Below, piece after piece: positions 35,566 through 47,105 of a DNA stretch of 64,000 nt. Location of the stretch: NCBI GenBank assembly GCA_028023455.1, contig JAQFVV010000205.1, positions 436,001 through 500,000 on the forward strand, given 5' to 3'. The notes below the pieces were generated by a model, which was not told the origin of the DNA, made no database searches, and worked only from the letters and a program-made list of their open reading frames with translations. The number at the start of each line of letters is the position of its first letter. The stretch's first letter is position 1. The translations under genes were made by a program, and so were the position numbers. The DNA comes from Epiperipatus broadwayi (taxonomy: Eukaryota; Onychophora; Udeonychophora; Euonychophora; Peripatidae).

Positions 35566-35910
35566 AAAAAAATGGAAAGAGTCAGTTGGCTAAATAAAAT
35601 AACGAATGAAAAAGTTTTGAAAAGAGTAAATGAAGAAAGAAGATTGATGGAGGAAATTAGACATGGAAAGAGAAACTGAATTGGATATATATTAAGAAGA
35701 AAGTATAATTTAATGAAAGATGTTTAAGAGGGAATGGTGAGTGGAAATAAGAAGAAAAGATGTAATAGATTGATATTATTGGATGACATAAAAAATAGAA
35801 AGTTATGTTAAATTGAATAGTTGGGCAATGAAGAGAATGGAATGGAAAATGGATGAATTGGTAATGTGATTATTCTCTGGACTTGTTCATGGGACAGAAT
35901 ACTATTGATG
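35566..35910 (+). pseudogene. RTE-like LINE C-terminal fragment, second subfamily
   Basis: Plus-strand pieces MERVSWLNKITNEKVLKRVN, EERRLMEEIRHGKRN, IGYILRRKYNLMKDV, then RRKDVIDBased sequence decayed to LLDDIKNRK and AMKRMEWKMDELVM follow the C-terminal pattern of RTE-type elements (RMERISW..K..NEEVLRRVNEER..IGHVLR). Stops and frameshifts occur throughout. A short GATGATGATGAG run at about 35907-35919 is the usual microsatellite tail. It is clearly different in sequence from the 21-25 kb RTE family. Confidence 0.6.
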
Positions 35911-36202
35911 ATGATGAGAAACAGGAACAGAGTGTAGTCCATTAGTATTGCTCTTTATAATTTTTTTTATATAAATTCTGCCAAAATAAATTGTGTTGAG
36001 AGATGTAGTAAATTTGAAAATTCTTATTAAAAGTGATCAGTGATCACATAGTTGTGGTATTGTAGGATTGGAATACCCATAATCTGCTTTTGAATATGGA
36101 ACTAAATGTACATATATTTTATTTAAATGTAAGCATTTATTCACCTTGATATTTCTTTATCATCCTTACTTTACTGTTCAACTTTCCATAAGCCAATTTT
36201 TA

Positions 36203-36325
36203 TCATCATCAACATCATTTTCAAGCTGATTAATCAACTGCAGGATAAAAATTATTCCAAATTTAGTCCAGTTTCTCCATTCAATAACTTTTCTTCTCCA
36301 TAGCATGCACAAACCATGCCATCTG
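36203..36325 (-). pseudogene. RTE-type LINE extreme 3' fragment
   Basis: On the plus strand, an ATC-rich run and 'taatcaactgcaggataaaa', 'caaatttagtccagtttct' and 'ttcttctccatagcatgcac' match the last ~120 bp of the RTE family in reverse orientation. The sequence continues into an unrelated 60-codon minus-strand open frame (36463-36281) that I do not recognise. Confidence 0.6.
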
Positions 36326-36469
36326 TGATGATCTCTGGTAATTAATGTTGTTGTTGGGGTCCTTAGTCACTAGTTTACTTTGTTCTTCTCTGGCCTCTGC
36401 TGTTGAGGATGATCTGAGATTTAGATGATTTTCATCCTTCATGTTCTCATTCTGTTGATCCATTTATTT

Positions 36470-36955
36470 ATTTATTTTTATTCAAAATGTTGGTTAAAAT
36501 AAAATGTGGATCAAATTTTTTTGCTGATTTGGACTTAATAAATTTGCTTTTGATTATTAAACTTTCTCTATTTATAATATTGGAAATCAACATCTCCCCC
36601 CTCTCTTCAACTGCCTCCATTCCTACACAACCACAAACTTCCATTTCTTTATCTAAACTATCCCCTTTATGCTGCTCCTATTTATTTTAATGTACTAAAT
36701 TTTCATATTTCATTCATTTATCTCATACATTTTCTTGGTCTAATTAATTTTTTTTATCTAGTGGTCACTGCCGTCTTTACTTTAATGTTTTAAAAATGTC
36801 AAACCCATCTAAGTCCTTCATTATTTAGTGCAATATTGAAACAATAAACTCAATAATTAACTCAATTTCATCCCTTACAATAACCAATTGTTCACTAATG
36901 ATTTATTTTTTAGTGGAAATATCTCATGTAATGGTACATGCTTTATTATTTTGTG
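36470..36955. other. AT-rich stretch, nothing recognised
   Basis: No supported feature. Confidence 0.4.
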
Positions 36956-36960
36956 AAAAA

Positions 36961-37198
36961 TAAGTTTACTCTTATACAAGATGCCTAAAAGATGAAGAGA
37001 GAGATGAATGAAGAATATAAAAAGATTAAAATTCATCCTTATTATATAAGTTTACTCTTATACAAGATGCCTAAAAGATGAAGAGAGAGATGAATGAAGA
37101 ATATAAAAAGATTAAAATTCATCCTTATTATGTTTATTCTTATACAAGATGAAGAAAGAGATAAACTGAGTGAGAAAAGTTAAAATTCACCCCTACAT
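36961..37198 (+). repeat. 86-bp tandem duplication with a third, degraded unit
   Basis: 36961-37046 and 37047-37132 are identical except at the final base. The following sequence to about 37198 repeats the start ('cttatacaagatg') and end ('aaaattcac') of the unit with a central deletion. Confidence 0.85.
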
Positions 37199-37199
37199 A

Positions 37200-37849
37200 G
37201 AATAGAGAAGATAATTGTTAACATTATTTCTGATCAGTTGGATATTATATGAAGAAATTGGCTAATTATCAATTTAATTAAGGAATGTCACAAATGTTAA
37301 ATAGAATTTAAAATATAATATTTGTGACAGAACAGCCAATATAAAGATATTGAAAAAGAGTAAATTGATTAGAAGAGTTAGCTTTAGGAGTAGGAAAAGA
37401 TTAGAGAAGCAAATTAGAAGAATAATTATCACATAAATCATCTGTACAGATGACAGTGATTAAAAGCAGGACAATGATGAAAGACTAAAAACAATAGCCT
37501 ATGCTTTAGTTTGAATTCTTTGTCGATTTCATAAAGTTTGAATTCAACGTAAGGTAAAAATTGTCCAAATTCTATTTCTTGTTTTTTAATCCGCCTTTAA
37601 AAAAGTTCTTAAAACACATAAGAGTGGTTTTTTGTCTTACAGCAAATCTAGACTTAATCTTCTATCAGGTATGCAAGTTGAGATAATCAAGAAACAGGAT
37701 ACTGCGACCCCTTGATGCAAACTATTTTAGTATCTCAATAATTAGAGCAGTAACAAAATATAATACTGGACCCCTGGGGCTAATTTTGTCATTAGAGAAG
37801 TTGAACCACCAAACACCACATGAGTGGCACTATTGGATGGAGAGTTTTA
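37200..37849. other. AT-rich stretch, nothing recognised
   Basis: No gene or shared repeat recognised between the 86-bp repeat and the MITE flank. Confidence 0.4.
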
Positions 37850-37959
37850 CCTGTTTTAATTAGAGAAGTTGCATTGCACTAAGACAGGGGTCCCCAACCC
37901 TATGCCTGTTTTAATTAGAGAAGTTGCATTGCACTAAGACAGGGGTCCCCAACCCTATG
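37850..37959 (+). repeat. 55-bp tandem duplication spanning a MITE border
   Basis: Units 37850-37904 and 37905-37959 are identical. Each contains flanking DNA, the CACTAAGA target site and the first 20 bp of the MITE terminal repeat, so the duplication happened after the MITE inserted. Confidence 0.9.
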
Positions 37960-38243
37960 CCCATGGGCACCATGGTGCTTGCTGACCATTTTACACGTGC
38001 CCACTGCTATCTGAACATGATAAAAAATTATCTGATACAAATAAATTTAATTTTTAAGATTTTTTATAAATTATTGTATTATATTGTAATCAAATTGTAG
38101 GTCATACTATACTTTTACGGCATAAAAGGGTCTATCATTAACAATATCCAACTATAAATTTACATTGAAAAAATAAATGATGCCCACCACCTGTCCGATA
38201 TTATAGAATGTGCTCTTAAGTGCAAAAAGGTTGAGGATTGCTG
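37940..38243. mobile_element. hAT-type MITE
   Basis: 304 bp. The left end is CAGGGGTCCCCAACCC and the right end, read inward on the minus strand, is CAGCAATCCTCAACCT, giving imperfect terminal inverted repeats of hAT type. The 8-bp duplication CACTAAGA lies immediately on both sides (37932-37939 and 38244-38251); 8 bp is the hAT hallmark. No transposase frame is present, so it depended on an autonomous hAT element. The strand is undefined. Confidence 0.9.
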
Positions 38244-38251
38244 CACTAAGA

Positions 38252-38575
38252 TATCATTAAAAAATTTATTGATGGTTTAGACAACTTTTGAAGAATTGCA
38301 TAATCAAAAGTTAGATTTGAAAAAGGTAGCTTCCAATTATTTTGACATAAGAGTATATTGTTATAATTTATAAGTATAATTACAATTTCAGTGAAAATAA
38401 AATACATATTTTTCAACTGATTAAATATTCTAGAAACTTATGTATGCTCATGGTATCTAATATTTCCTTCTGTGATCCATTTTCATAACACCTGGAGTGA
38501 ATTTTGCACCCTATGGAAAAGAAGTTACACATGATTACATATTGTTATCTTCAGCAGTTTTTAACTTGAGATAGT
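38252..38575. other. AT-rich stretch, nothing recognised
   Basis: No supported feature between the MITE and the next LINE fragment. Confidence 0.4.
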
Positions 38576-38579
38576 TATC

Positions 38580-39180
38580 AATTTAAAAATGTAATCCAAT
38601 TTAAATACTTGGGTAACTTTATTAGTAAAAAGGTGGATTTAGATGTTGAAGTATACCATTGGATCCAATGTGCTGTTTCTTTTAGCAAATTAAAAAAATA
38701 AAATACTTCATCATAGGGAAATAACCATTGCAAGTAAGTTAGTTGCATATTTATTATATGGTTGTGAAACCTGGACACCCCATCAGTGGAATATAAAGAC
38801 ATTAAAAAAAATTCATTTAAGAATGCTCTGTAAAATTTTAAAAATAAAACGGCAATACTATAAAATCAATCAATATGGTCTTCAAATACTGGATGTGGTA
38901 TTTAGAATGCACTATTATAAAATCACACCTTTCTTAGATTAAACATATAAAACAAATAAACAATACAAGATTTTATTAAAAAAATGTTTTATGCTTAGCA
39001 CAGTTTTGTGGGTGATAGATCTCATTTACATTATAAATATCATCTCAAAGACATTCTAAAGAAATGCAATGATGATTGTTTTAATTGGGAGGATATGATG
39101 GAGGATAAATACAGTATAGACCGACATTAGTACTGACATATTTCTGAAAGAAAAGTTTTCTGCCGAAGAAAGTAAATAAC
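38580..39180 (+). pseudogene. LINE C-terminal fragment (RTE-like, third type)
   Basis: Plus-strand reading: QFKYLGNFISKKVDLDVE (thumb), then after a frameshift ITIASKLVAYLLYGCETWTP, then IKTLKKIHLRMLCKILKIK, and further down LHYKYHLKDILKKCN with NWEDMMEDKYS. This follows a widespread LINE tail pattern (FKYLG..IS; LLYGCETWTP; IK.LE.FH.RCLR.IL.IKWQD; K..LK.CNI....WE..A.DR). At least three stops or frameshifts. It differs from the 21-25 kb RTE in all of these motifs. Confidence 0.65.
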
Positions 39181-39655
39181 AGAATTTCAAAATAACAAAT
39201 AAACAGAAAAATGGATCAATGTATTTTCTGATTGGTTTGTATAATCATTGCAAAACTTAGAATGTTTTTTTAAAATCTTTGTTGGGGGGGGGGGGTAGAG
39301 CTGGAATGCCTACCCTCACAAATGGCTGCTTTATATCAACTTACATGCTGAGTATGCAATAAGAGAAATCACATAAAACACATACAAATTTGTATTCACT
39401 TTCATTGGCAAAAAAACCCACATAAACATTCTTTCCTTTTAAATGTCGTTCCACTTATAACCCAAGATGAAAAAAATCGATTTGAAGACATTTGGAAAGA
39501 TTGGATTATGATTAAATAGAAAGAAATCAAAAACTTGAGACAGTTATGATGACTTTGACATTATGAGCTGTTTTTAATTTCTTAAAATACTCATCAGGCA
39601 GACAGACTTTGAGAATGAAGAGGTTTATAGTGAACTAACACTAAACGGAGTTGCA
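39181..39655. other. Unassigned stretch with a G-run
   Basis: A run of about 13 G near 39283-39295 is followed by 'tagagctggaatgcctac'. No domain is recognised; it may be part of the flanking LINE fragments. Confidence 0.35.
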
Positions 39656-39795
39656 ATAAAAAATGTGAAAAATGGGGATTTTTTCTGTAATGCTATATGG
39701 ATGTGGAAAATGGACAATGAAAATGATCACCATAAAAATGTTGAAACTGTTGAATTGTGATGCTGGCTAAGAAATGGTTAGTAAAGAAAATGAAT
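39655..39795 (+). pseudogene. Short LINE fragment with YGCxxWT motif
   Basis: A plus-strand frame reads VMLYGCGKWTMKMITIKMLK with a stop soon after. This is the LYGCETWT segment typical of the LINE thumb/tail region. Too short for a family call; it could be the tail of the 38.6-39.2 kb fragment or a separate insertion. Confidence 0.4.
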
Positions 39796-40068
39796 ATTTC
39801 ATTAGAATAAACCTGGTTTTGATGTGCAGTGTGCGGGGCACAACAGCACTTCATCATGTTGTTGTGATAATTAATATAATGTATATATATAAATGAAAAT
39901 GTTAATAGATTTCTGAATAATTCCATTGTTAGTAACACATTCTGTTATTTTTATTTAAATATATGAGAGGATTATTTTTATACTTAATCTTGTGACAATT
40001 GCTTGAAATATATTACAGTTCATAGTATATTTTTTACCAATGTGATAAATCAAACAGTCCATCACCAT

Positions 40069-40356
40069 CCTCACTGTAATAATTCATCATCATTATCATT
40101 TTTAACTGTTATCAATTCACTGCAGGATAAAGATTTTTCCAAGTTCAATTCATTTCCGATGTCGAGTCTCTCTTCTTCACATCATCCAAGCAAACTTCTT
40201 TATTTCATCTATCCTCACTGTAATAATTCATCATCATCATCATTTTTAACTGTTATCAATTCACTGCAGGATAAAGATCTTTCCAAGTTCAATTCATTTC
40301 CGATGTCGAGTCTCTCTTCTTCACATCATCCAAGCAAACTTCTTTATTTCATCTAT
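40069..40356 (-). repeat. 144-bp tandem duplication inside an RTE fragment
   Basis: Units start at 40069 and 40213 with 'cctcactgtaataattcatc' and are almost identical; the second has ATCATCATCATC where the first has ATCATCATTATC. Each includes the (ATC)n tail and the last ~100 bp of RTE sequence, so the element 3' end was duplicated after insertion. Confidence 0.85.
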
Positions 40357-40725
40357 CCATCTTACAAGTGGTCTTTTTCTAGGTCTTTTATAATCTCTTG
40401 TAATTCAATTTAAGATTTCAACTGTCCATCTATTATTATATCTTCTAGCAATATGTCCAGCCCAACTCTAATTCTTTTAATGATGTCAGTAACATCTGTT
40501 TGTTCCCTCACCCATGTATTTTGTTTTCAGTTTTTTTTTTGTTACTCCTAATATGCATCTCTTCATAGTATGTCGAGTGGTCTGAAGTCTCTATATTACT
40601 TCTGTTAAGCGTCCAAGTCTTATATCCTTAAGTAAGAACTGGTAAGACACATTTATTAAAGACCTTTCTTATCAAACACATAGGCTTATTTCATTTTAAT
40701 ATTATTTATACCAAAAGCAAAATTA
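40075..40725 (-). pseudogene. RTE-type LINE 3' fragment
   Basis: On the minus strand it carries the basic C-terminal tail of the 21-25 kb RTE family. On the plus strand this appears as 'tctttttctaggtcttttat' (KRPRKRP region), 'gttccctcacccatgtattt' and 'agtaagaactggtaagacac' (LPVLTYGSETW region). Many indels. The 3' end is internally duplicated. Confidence 0.8.
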
Positions 40726-40769
40726 ACAACATTTAAATGTAAATGAAAATGTTTAGATTTTCGAAACAC

Positions 40770-41505
40770 TTTTATCCGAACTCAGACTTTCACACGACCC
40801 ACTGCTCTCAGTGTCATCTCATATTGCTGACCCACCTGACCACACACATGTTGAAAAGATAAATAATTACCAATATACGTATTTCATGCTAAACCAGCAA
40901 TCATTAGTTGGTCTAGATTACTATCTCCATACATATATATATACAATCAGTGTTGAGCTTTATATTAAGATAGCCAATCTTCATACTTTAATGGACATAC
41001 TTCAAACTACTCCAACACACAACTCTTCAGCCGTCCATTTCATTGAAAATCTGATGATGGAACGTTCAAAGCCCACATCAATGCCAAGGTTGTCATCATA
41101 CCCTTGTTGATGCATTAGTTATTCTGACCCCCTCATGTACAGAAGAATAATTCAATTATACATACAATGTGGAGAGATGGTCAGAACTTTTACGCACTAA
41201 TTATATAAAGTAATACATTGTACAGACCTAAACCTGCATTTAAATATGTAATATATGCAGAATTCGAACTCAGACTTTCACACGACCCACTACTCTCAGT
41301 ACCATCTCATATTGCTGACCCACCTCATCACCACATATTGAAAAGATAAATAATCACCAATATATGTATTTCATGCTAAACCAGCAATCATCAGTTGGTC
41401 TAAATTACTACCCCCACACATATATACTATCAATGCTCAGCTTTGTATTAAGATAGCCAATCTTCATACTTTAATGGACAGGCTTCAAAAAGCTGAGTAC
41501 TGATT
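40770..41505 (-). repeat. Family A SINE-like repeats, two minus copies
   Basis: Copy 1 (about 40775-41165) and copy 2 (about 41255-41500) each show, on the plus strand, 'cgaactcagactttcacacg', 'tcatattgctgacccacct', 'atgctaaaccagcaatca' and 'aagatagccaatcttcatac'. In element orientation the head contains GAGTTCGAATYC as box B. These and the following plus copies form an inverted cluster. Confidence 0.7.
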
Positions 41506-41507
41506 AT

Positions 41508-42135
41508 ATATATATGTATGGAGATAGAAATCTAGACCAACTGATGGTTGCTGGTTCAGTATGAAATACGTATATTGGTGATTATTTATCTTTTCAACAT
41601 GTGTGTGATAAGGTGGGTCAGAAATATGAGATGTCACTGAGAGTAGTGGGTCGTGTAAAAGTCTGAGTTCGAATTCCGCATATATTATATATATAAATGC
41701 AGGTTTAAGCCTGTACAATGTATTAATTTATATGAATAGTGCGTAAAACGTCTGTCCAACCTTGCATATGTATGTATAAATGGATTATTCTCCTGTACAT
41801 GATGGGTCAGAATGTCTAATGCGTCAACATAGGTAGGATGACAAACTTGGCACTAACATGGCCTTTGAACGTTCAATCCCCAGATTTTCAATGAAATGGA
41901 AGGCTGAAGAGTTGTAGGTTGGAGTAGTTTGAAGCCTGTCCGTTAAAGTATGAAGATTGGCTATCTTAATATAAAGCTGGGCACTGATTGTATATTTGAA
42001 TAGAGATAGTAATGTAGAGCAACTGATGATTGCTGGTTTAGCAAGAACGGATATTGGTGATTATTTTGAAAGTCTGAGTTCGAATATTACACATATAAAT
42101 GCAGGTTTAAGCCTGTACATTGTAGAAACACTTTT
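41508..42135 (+). repeat. Family A SINE-like repeats, two plus copies
   Basis: Copy 3 (about 41508-41735) reads 'gaccaactgatggttgctgg', 'gggtcgtgtaaaagtctgag', TTCGAATTCCGC. A body segment (41735-41990) and copy 4 (41990-42135, with 'caactgatgattgctggttt' and GAGTTCGAATATT) follow. Copy 4 lacks about 90 bp of the middle. Confidence 0.7.
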
Positions 42136-42139
42136 ATTT

Positions 42140-42790
42140 AAATATCTTAATTTATAAAAATAAAAAAAACTTTTTAAAAAATATTGATTCATAATAAATA
42201 GAGTAATTCTACAGTATGTTAAACAAGTCTTATAGCAGATAAATGCAATTATCAATCATATTTTCTAAATAGCGGTTTTTACAACCGATTCAAGAATATA
42301 TATATAAATTTCTTTTCTTTTTTTTTAAAAAAGTTATGATTCATCTGTTTTCTTATAAATAACGAAAGATGTTGAAAAGAAAGTATAATTAATGAAATAA
42401 AAAAAAAAGTTTGTTTTATATTTTTTTAAATGTAAATTCATTTCTAATTAAAACTTAACATCAACTACTCGACTTGAAGGCAGTGTAGTTTATTATTATA
42501 ACAAAATAATTATTTTCAGGAATGATAAAATAAAAAAAAGGTGCGCAAACTAATCATTAAACATTGCTAAAATAATTAGCATAGTTTGATTATAATTAGA
42601 TTTATCAAACAGAATAAATATTTTTGTTGAATTTATGAAAGAATTTACTACAGATGTGTTGAACCAAATAAAGAGTACATCTAATAATTCAATATAATCC
42701 GGAAAAAGTAAAAGAAATAAAGTAATTTTTAGGTTTCTTATTTTGGGATGACAACTTTTTTTAAAATTTAATTAAACGACTATATGTATA
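42140..42790. other. AT-rich stretch, nothing recognised
   Basis: No supported feature. Confidence 0.4.
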
Positions 42791-42796
42791 TTTTTA

Positions 42797-43016
42797 GAAG
42801 AGATGATAATAGATGAACAATTGAAATCTTAAACTGGATTCCAAGTGATTATAAAAGACCCAGAAAGAGACCACATGTGAGATGGATGGATGGATGGATG
42901 AAATAAGAAAGTATGCAGGAGTGATGTGGAGAAGAGAAGCTAAAGATCAGAGAAGATAGATTGAACTTGGAGATCTTGCAATGGATTGATAATAGTTGAT
43001 GAAGATGATGATATAT
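42797..43016 (+). pseudogene. RTE-type LINE extreme 3' fragment
   Basis: Plus strand: RRDDNR, then a TGA where other copies have TGG (W of RWTIEI), NWIP, KRPRKRPHVRWMD with an expanded GGAT repeat, EIRKYAGVMWRREAKDQRR, a TAG in place of TGG, and a GATGATGATATAT tail. Two tryptophan codons have become stops by G-to-A change. Short, 5'-truncated. Confidence 0.8.
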
Positions 43017-43077
43017 AAAATATAAAAAAATGCATGTACCTTTCAATATTTGCGTTGCAAAATAAAATATATATGTA

Positions 43078-43176
43078 ACCTGCGCGGTAGACCTTCCGAA
43101 TTGGGATCGAACGGTCCGGCGCTCGAGTCTGGCGCTTAAACTTCTTATGAACTCCCGTGCAATAAAGCTTTATATA
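43078..43176 (+). repeat. GC-rich, less-decayed T-family-like unit
   Basis: 'gcgcggtagaccttccgaat' and TGGGATCGAACGGTCC are followed by 'cttcttatgaactcccgtgc' and AATAAAG, which parallels the T unit 'cttcttatgaactcctgaat' and AATAAACC. Its higher GC stands out against the surroundings. It may be a younger or divergent member. Confidence 0.45.
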
Positions 43177-43179
43177 TAT

Positions 43180-44455
43180 AGTTAATACTGACATATTAAC
43201 AAAATTTTTAAAAAAGGCAAAAAAATATATTAATGCTGATATATTATAAAAAATATATATAAACTTTTATTACATATAATAAAACATAATTTCTGAATTC
43301 ACTTTTCATTTAAAAATATCAATAAAACAAATATTTACAACAAAACATCATTACACTTCCTCATTTATATTCAACACATACTTTAGAGATCAATTTATTT
43401 TACTAACGCTACTACAACGCCTCCTATTGTAAACTTGAATAATGGAATTTTTACTGTTATTTTAAAAATAAATTTATTACCAATAAACAGATATATATAA
43501 TAATGTAAGAAAGCAAAAATACTCAATTTCCTCTACTTAGATTCAGCATATACTTTAGGAAACTCTCTACTACAGAGTCCTCTATTATAAGCGTGAATAC
43601 TAATTGTTTATAGTAAATAAAATGAAATGTTAAATGTAAGATGAGAAATTCATGCATAATCTATTTTTCCCTAATTAAAGATATTTGCAATTAACATAAA
43701 CTTGAATTCATTCAAATATATTATTCCTGACTTAGAGTCAGTTCCATATAATTATATGAATAAATTGACTTGGGTGCAAAACATAAAGTTGTTTTGGAAT
43801 CTCAGGCTTTTAACTAGTTAGTATTAAAAAGATGAGTGTTGATTCATTTATGATTGCAATTCTGATTTTTTTCTTAAGTCAATATTTAAAAACTAATCTG
43901 GAAATATGAATATCGCATTCCATTATCATTGCAGTATCTATTCAAGCTTACGAATAGATGGATCTAAGGTAGAGGAAATACCGTGAACTATTGTTTCTGA
44001 AAGTATACTTACAAAAAGAAGATAACTTGAGAGCTATGGTTTAAATGTTTAAATTTCTTGCTTTATTGAATTTATGTTAGTTTTGAGCCAGTCTTCTTCA
44101 GATATTATGAAAAGTGTACTAAGGGAAGTGTGGTTTTGCAAATATTTAATAAAACCAATATTTTACAATTTCCTGATTTGTCAATGGGATGAACTAGAAA
44201 CCCTTCTTCAAGTATGATCAGCAGAATTTAGTTTGTTATAAAAATAAATATTTAAAGCTACTGTGAATTAAGAGCTATTTAGAGACACTTGATCTAAAGA
44301 AGGTATGATTACTTTAAACCTAAGGTATTGCCATAATTGGAGGAGGTATACCAAACAAATAATAGCAATTAAAGCTTAAAATAGTATACTTGAATAAGCA
44401 ATGTTTTTCTAGGATTATAAGCCTCCATCAATGGTCAAAAAAACCTATAATTCAA
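43180..44455. other. AT-rich region with one diverged repeat pair
   Basis: Segments starting near 43366 and near 43545 are imperfect copies about 180 bp apart ('ttcaacacatactttagaga' against 'ttcagcatatactttaggaa'). Nothing else recognised. Confidence 0.45.
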
Positions 44456-44459
44456 TAAA

Positions 44460-44820
44460 ATATCACATAACCATTATATGACTTTAGTTTACACATTGAT
44501 TATCTGATCATGCAGGCAAGTTGTCTCAGATTGAAAATATTTATATGTTCTCTTTTTCAGATTGTACTGATTTCTTATAGGCAAACATAGATGTAAATGA
44601 TGAATACTAGAGGGTGTATTAGAACTTAAAGCTCCAGGTGTACTGTTTGTAGATCTAAAACTCTTCCCTGATGAAAGCCAAAAGCTAGAAACTAGTCTGA
44701 GGATATTAGATAGAACAGCACTTGATAGGGATTTATTAAGCACTATCACCTGACATCTATTAGTTACTCTAGTTTCAGTAGATGGCATAGTTGTGGTGAA
44801 AGAAAAAGAGTATGCTGATG
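44460..44820 (+). repeat. Family B foldback repeat, single arm
   Basis: Contains 'ttccctgatgaaagccaaaa', 'agtctgaggatattagatag' and 'agggatttattaagcactat', the right-arm sequence of the 12.4-13.2 kb element. A terminal-like 'atatgactttagtttacac' at 44475 stands where the left arm would start, suggesting most of the left arm was deleted. Confidence 0.6.
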
Positions 44821-44989
44821 AAACTTACAAGACAGAAGTTATACAGAACAATTTACATATAAAAGGCAATTTAAAGTAGACATTCACAAGAGTACAGAAT
44901 TTTAATATTCATAATAAAGTCTAAAGTCCAGACCACAAATTTTAGTGTCACAACTTAATTAAGACTAATAATCAAAAACAATGACCTGC

Positions 44990-46093
44990 ACCATTAACTC
45001 AGTAGTAGATTAGCTGATGTAAGAGTTGAAGATTTCTGGATTAAAGATCAATCTATTATTTCTAATGATCCACTCTTATTGCTTCTAATTTTTAAACTTT
45101 CTGTAAACTTTTAAGCACATGGTTTAGTATAGTGGAAGTATGTGACACATTCATGCAGTTCAAGATTCATAGATATCATGGCTTTGCTCTGTCAGTTAGG
45201 GTGCTTGAACTTAGGAAGTCCTGAAGAATAAACCATTCAATTAATATATCCCTTCTGAGTTCCCATCATGCTATGCTGCAATGGTAGAACAGTAGATTCT
45301 GGAGCTAAAGGTCTATGGATCACAGCTACTTCTCATGCTTGACCTTCTCATGAACCCCTGAATAATAAACCATCAATTATTATATTCTAAGTTCCCAGCA
45401 TACTTTGCTGCAGGTAGAGTAGCAGATTCTAGAGTTCAGGGTCTGTACATCACTACCCAGCTTTATTACTTCTAATGCTTGAACTTCTTAGGAACCCCTG
45501 AATAATAAATCATTCAATTGCTACATTCTTTATGACTGCCCAACATGCTTTGCTACAATTATAGAGTTGTAGACCTTGAAACTCAAGGTCCATAGGTCAC
45601 AGCCCAGTTCTGGAATTTCTGATGCTTGAACTGCTTATGAATTCCTGAATAATAAACCATTCAATTGCTGTTATCTTTCTAAATTTCCAACATGCTCTGC
45701 TGCAGTTTAGAGTGGCAGATTCTGGAGCCCAAGCTCCATGGATCACAGTCCATCTTTGTCACTTCTGATGCTCAAACTTTTTCTATGAACTCCTGAACAG
45801 TTTACCATTCAATTACTATATTCTTTTCAAAATCCTGAAGTTCCAGCATGCATTACTGCAGTAGATGAATGTCAGATAGGAATTCAAGGTTCATGAATCA
45901 CAGCCAGGCTCAGACACTTGAACTTGGCTTCTGAATTATATATCTTCCAATTACTATATTTTCTGAATTTCCAGCATGCTTTGCTGCATGGATAGAATGG
46001 CAGACACTGGAGATCAAGGTTCCTGGATTGCTGCCCAGTCTGTTCTTAATGCCTTCTTAATGTAACTGTGGAAATTTTTAATAAACTTTTCTT
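44990..46093 (+). repeat. Tandem array of about eight T-family tRNA-like units (array 1)
   Basis: Diverged units of about 125-155 bp repeat head to tail, starting near 44990, 45120, 45257, 45392, 45537, 45686, 45841 and 45967. Typical order per unit: 'catgctttgctgcagtggta' with GAGTGGCAGA (A-box-like), CTCAAGGTCCATGGATCAC (where box B of a tRNA would lie), 'gcttgaacttcttatgaac', AATAAACCATTCAATTA. The A-box region resembles tRNA D-arms; the B box has decayed. Array-internal divergence is much greater than in a young satellite. Confidence 0.7.
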
Positions 46094-46707
46094 GGAACAA
46101 TGTAATTATGTATATAGAGAAAAGCTTTATTTAATCCTAACACTGAGCATCCTCAATTCATGATTAGCCAATGGCTTGCTGAATAACTCAATTGGGCAGA
46201 ATTACTATCAAATCATGTTTTGAATGTGTTAACAAAATTAAAAACCTAAGAATGGGTAATCAAGATTATCTTACATCATTGGACATTAAAGAGCAGTACA
46301 GTTCCATCCTATGAAAAATATCTATTCAAATTACTAAAGAGACACAAGTTAAAGCTGAATACAAAAACTGAATTCACTATCAAATGCCTGAATTGGATCC
46401 ATGAAGATATTATTACCTTATCTAATAATGTATATTATAAAATGAAAGAGGGGTGGCCTATGGGTCTTCCTTTGAATGGCATAATATCTAATATGCTAAA
46501 TACTTTAATCAAATGTCAATCTTGTTATATGTGATAAGTTGACAATGTTCTTTTATTTCTGTTTCAGAGATACAAATTAAAGAAATATAGCAGGATTTTA
46601 TACATAAGCCTTCATTAAAATGGACTACAGAAAATGAAGATAATCTAAAAGGCATTAAGTTCTTAGATTTATATATACAGCAAGAAACTGCCTTATTAAA
46701 CTATAAA

Positions 46708-47011
46708 ATGTTTGTTAAACTCATCCATGTGAAAGAGGTTATATACCTTAAATCTTTAATGCCTAAAGCTCATAAATTAGCAGGTATCAAAGCATTTTTA
46801 TGCAGAAATCATAATCTTTGTAAATTTGAATCCAATAGAAAAACTAACTTTGAAACATATATCAGGGATTTGCATAACATCGGATACAAGGATTCAGGTC
46901 TCATTTAAAATTATCAAAAGTTTTATACTAAAATTAGAAGCAGACCTATTTGAGTCAATGAAAGACCCTGGATATCACTTCTATACAAACCCAAGGCTAC
47001 TCATCAGATAA
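46708..47011 (+). pseudogene. Penelope-like connector segment
   Basis: Two overlapping open frames (46708-46908 and 46826-47011) encode the stretch after the RT: MFVKLIHVKEVIYLKSLMPK and then LKHISGICITSDTRIQ in another frame. In intact Penelope-like proteins this stretch (K..T.......S.HP...K.....L..R) leads into the endonuclease. The overlap of frames marks a frameshift near 46850. Confidence 0.55.
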
Positions 47012-47105
47012 ATAAAATCTGCACTAAAACTTACCAAGTTGGTATTTGCATCCCTCCCACCTTGAATTGTATAATTAACAATACTAAAGACTAGTTGTCC
47101 CCAAG

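Noticed and set aside
36281-36463. 60-codon minus-strand frame next to an RTE end, with an Asn/Glu-rich translation
   Set aside because: Overlaps the RTE 3' fragment, is short, and shows no recognisable domain or start context.
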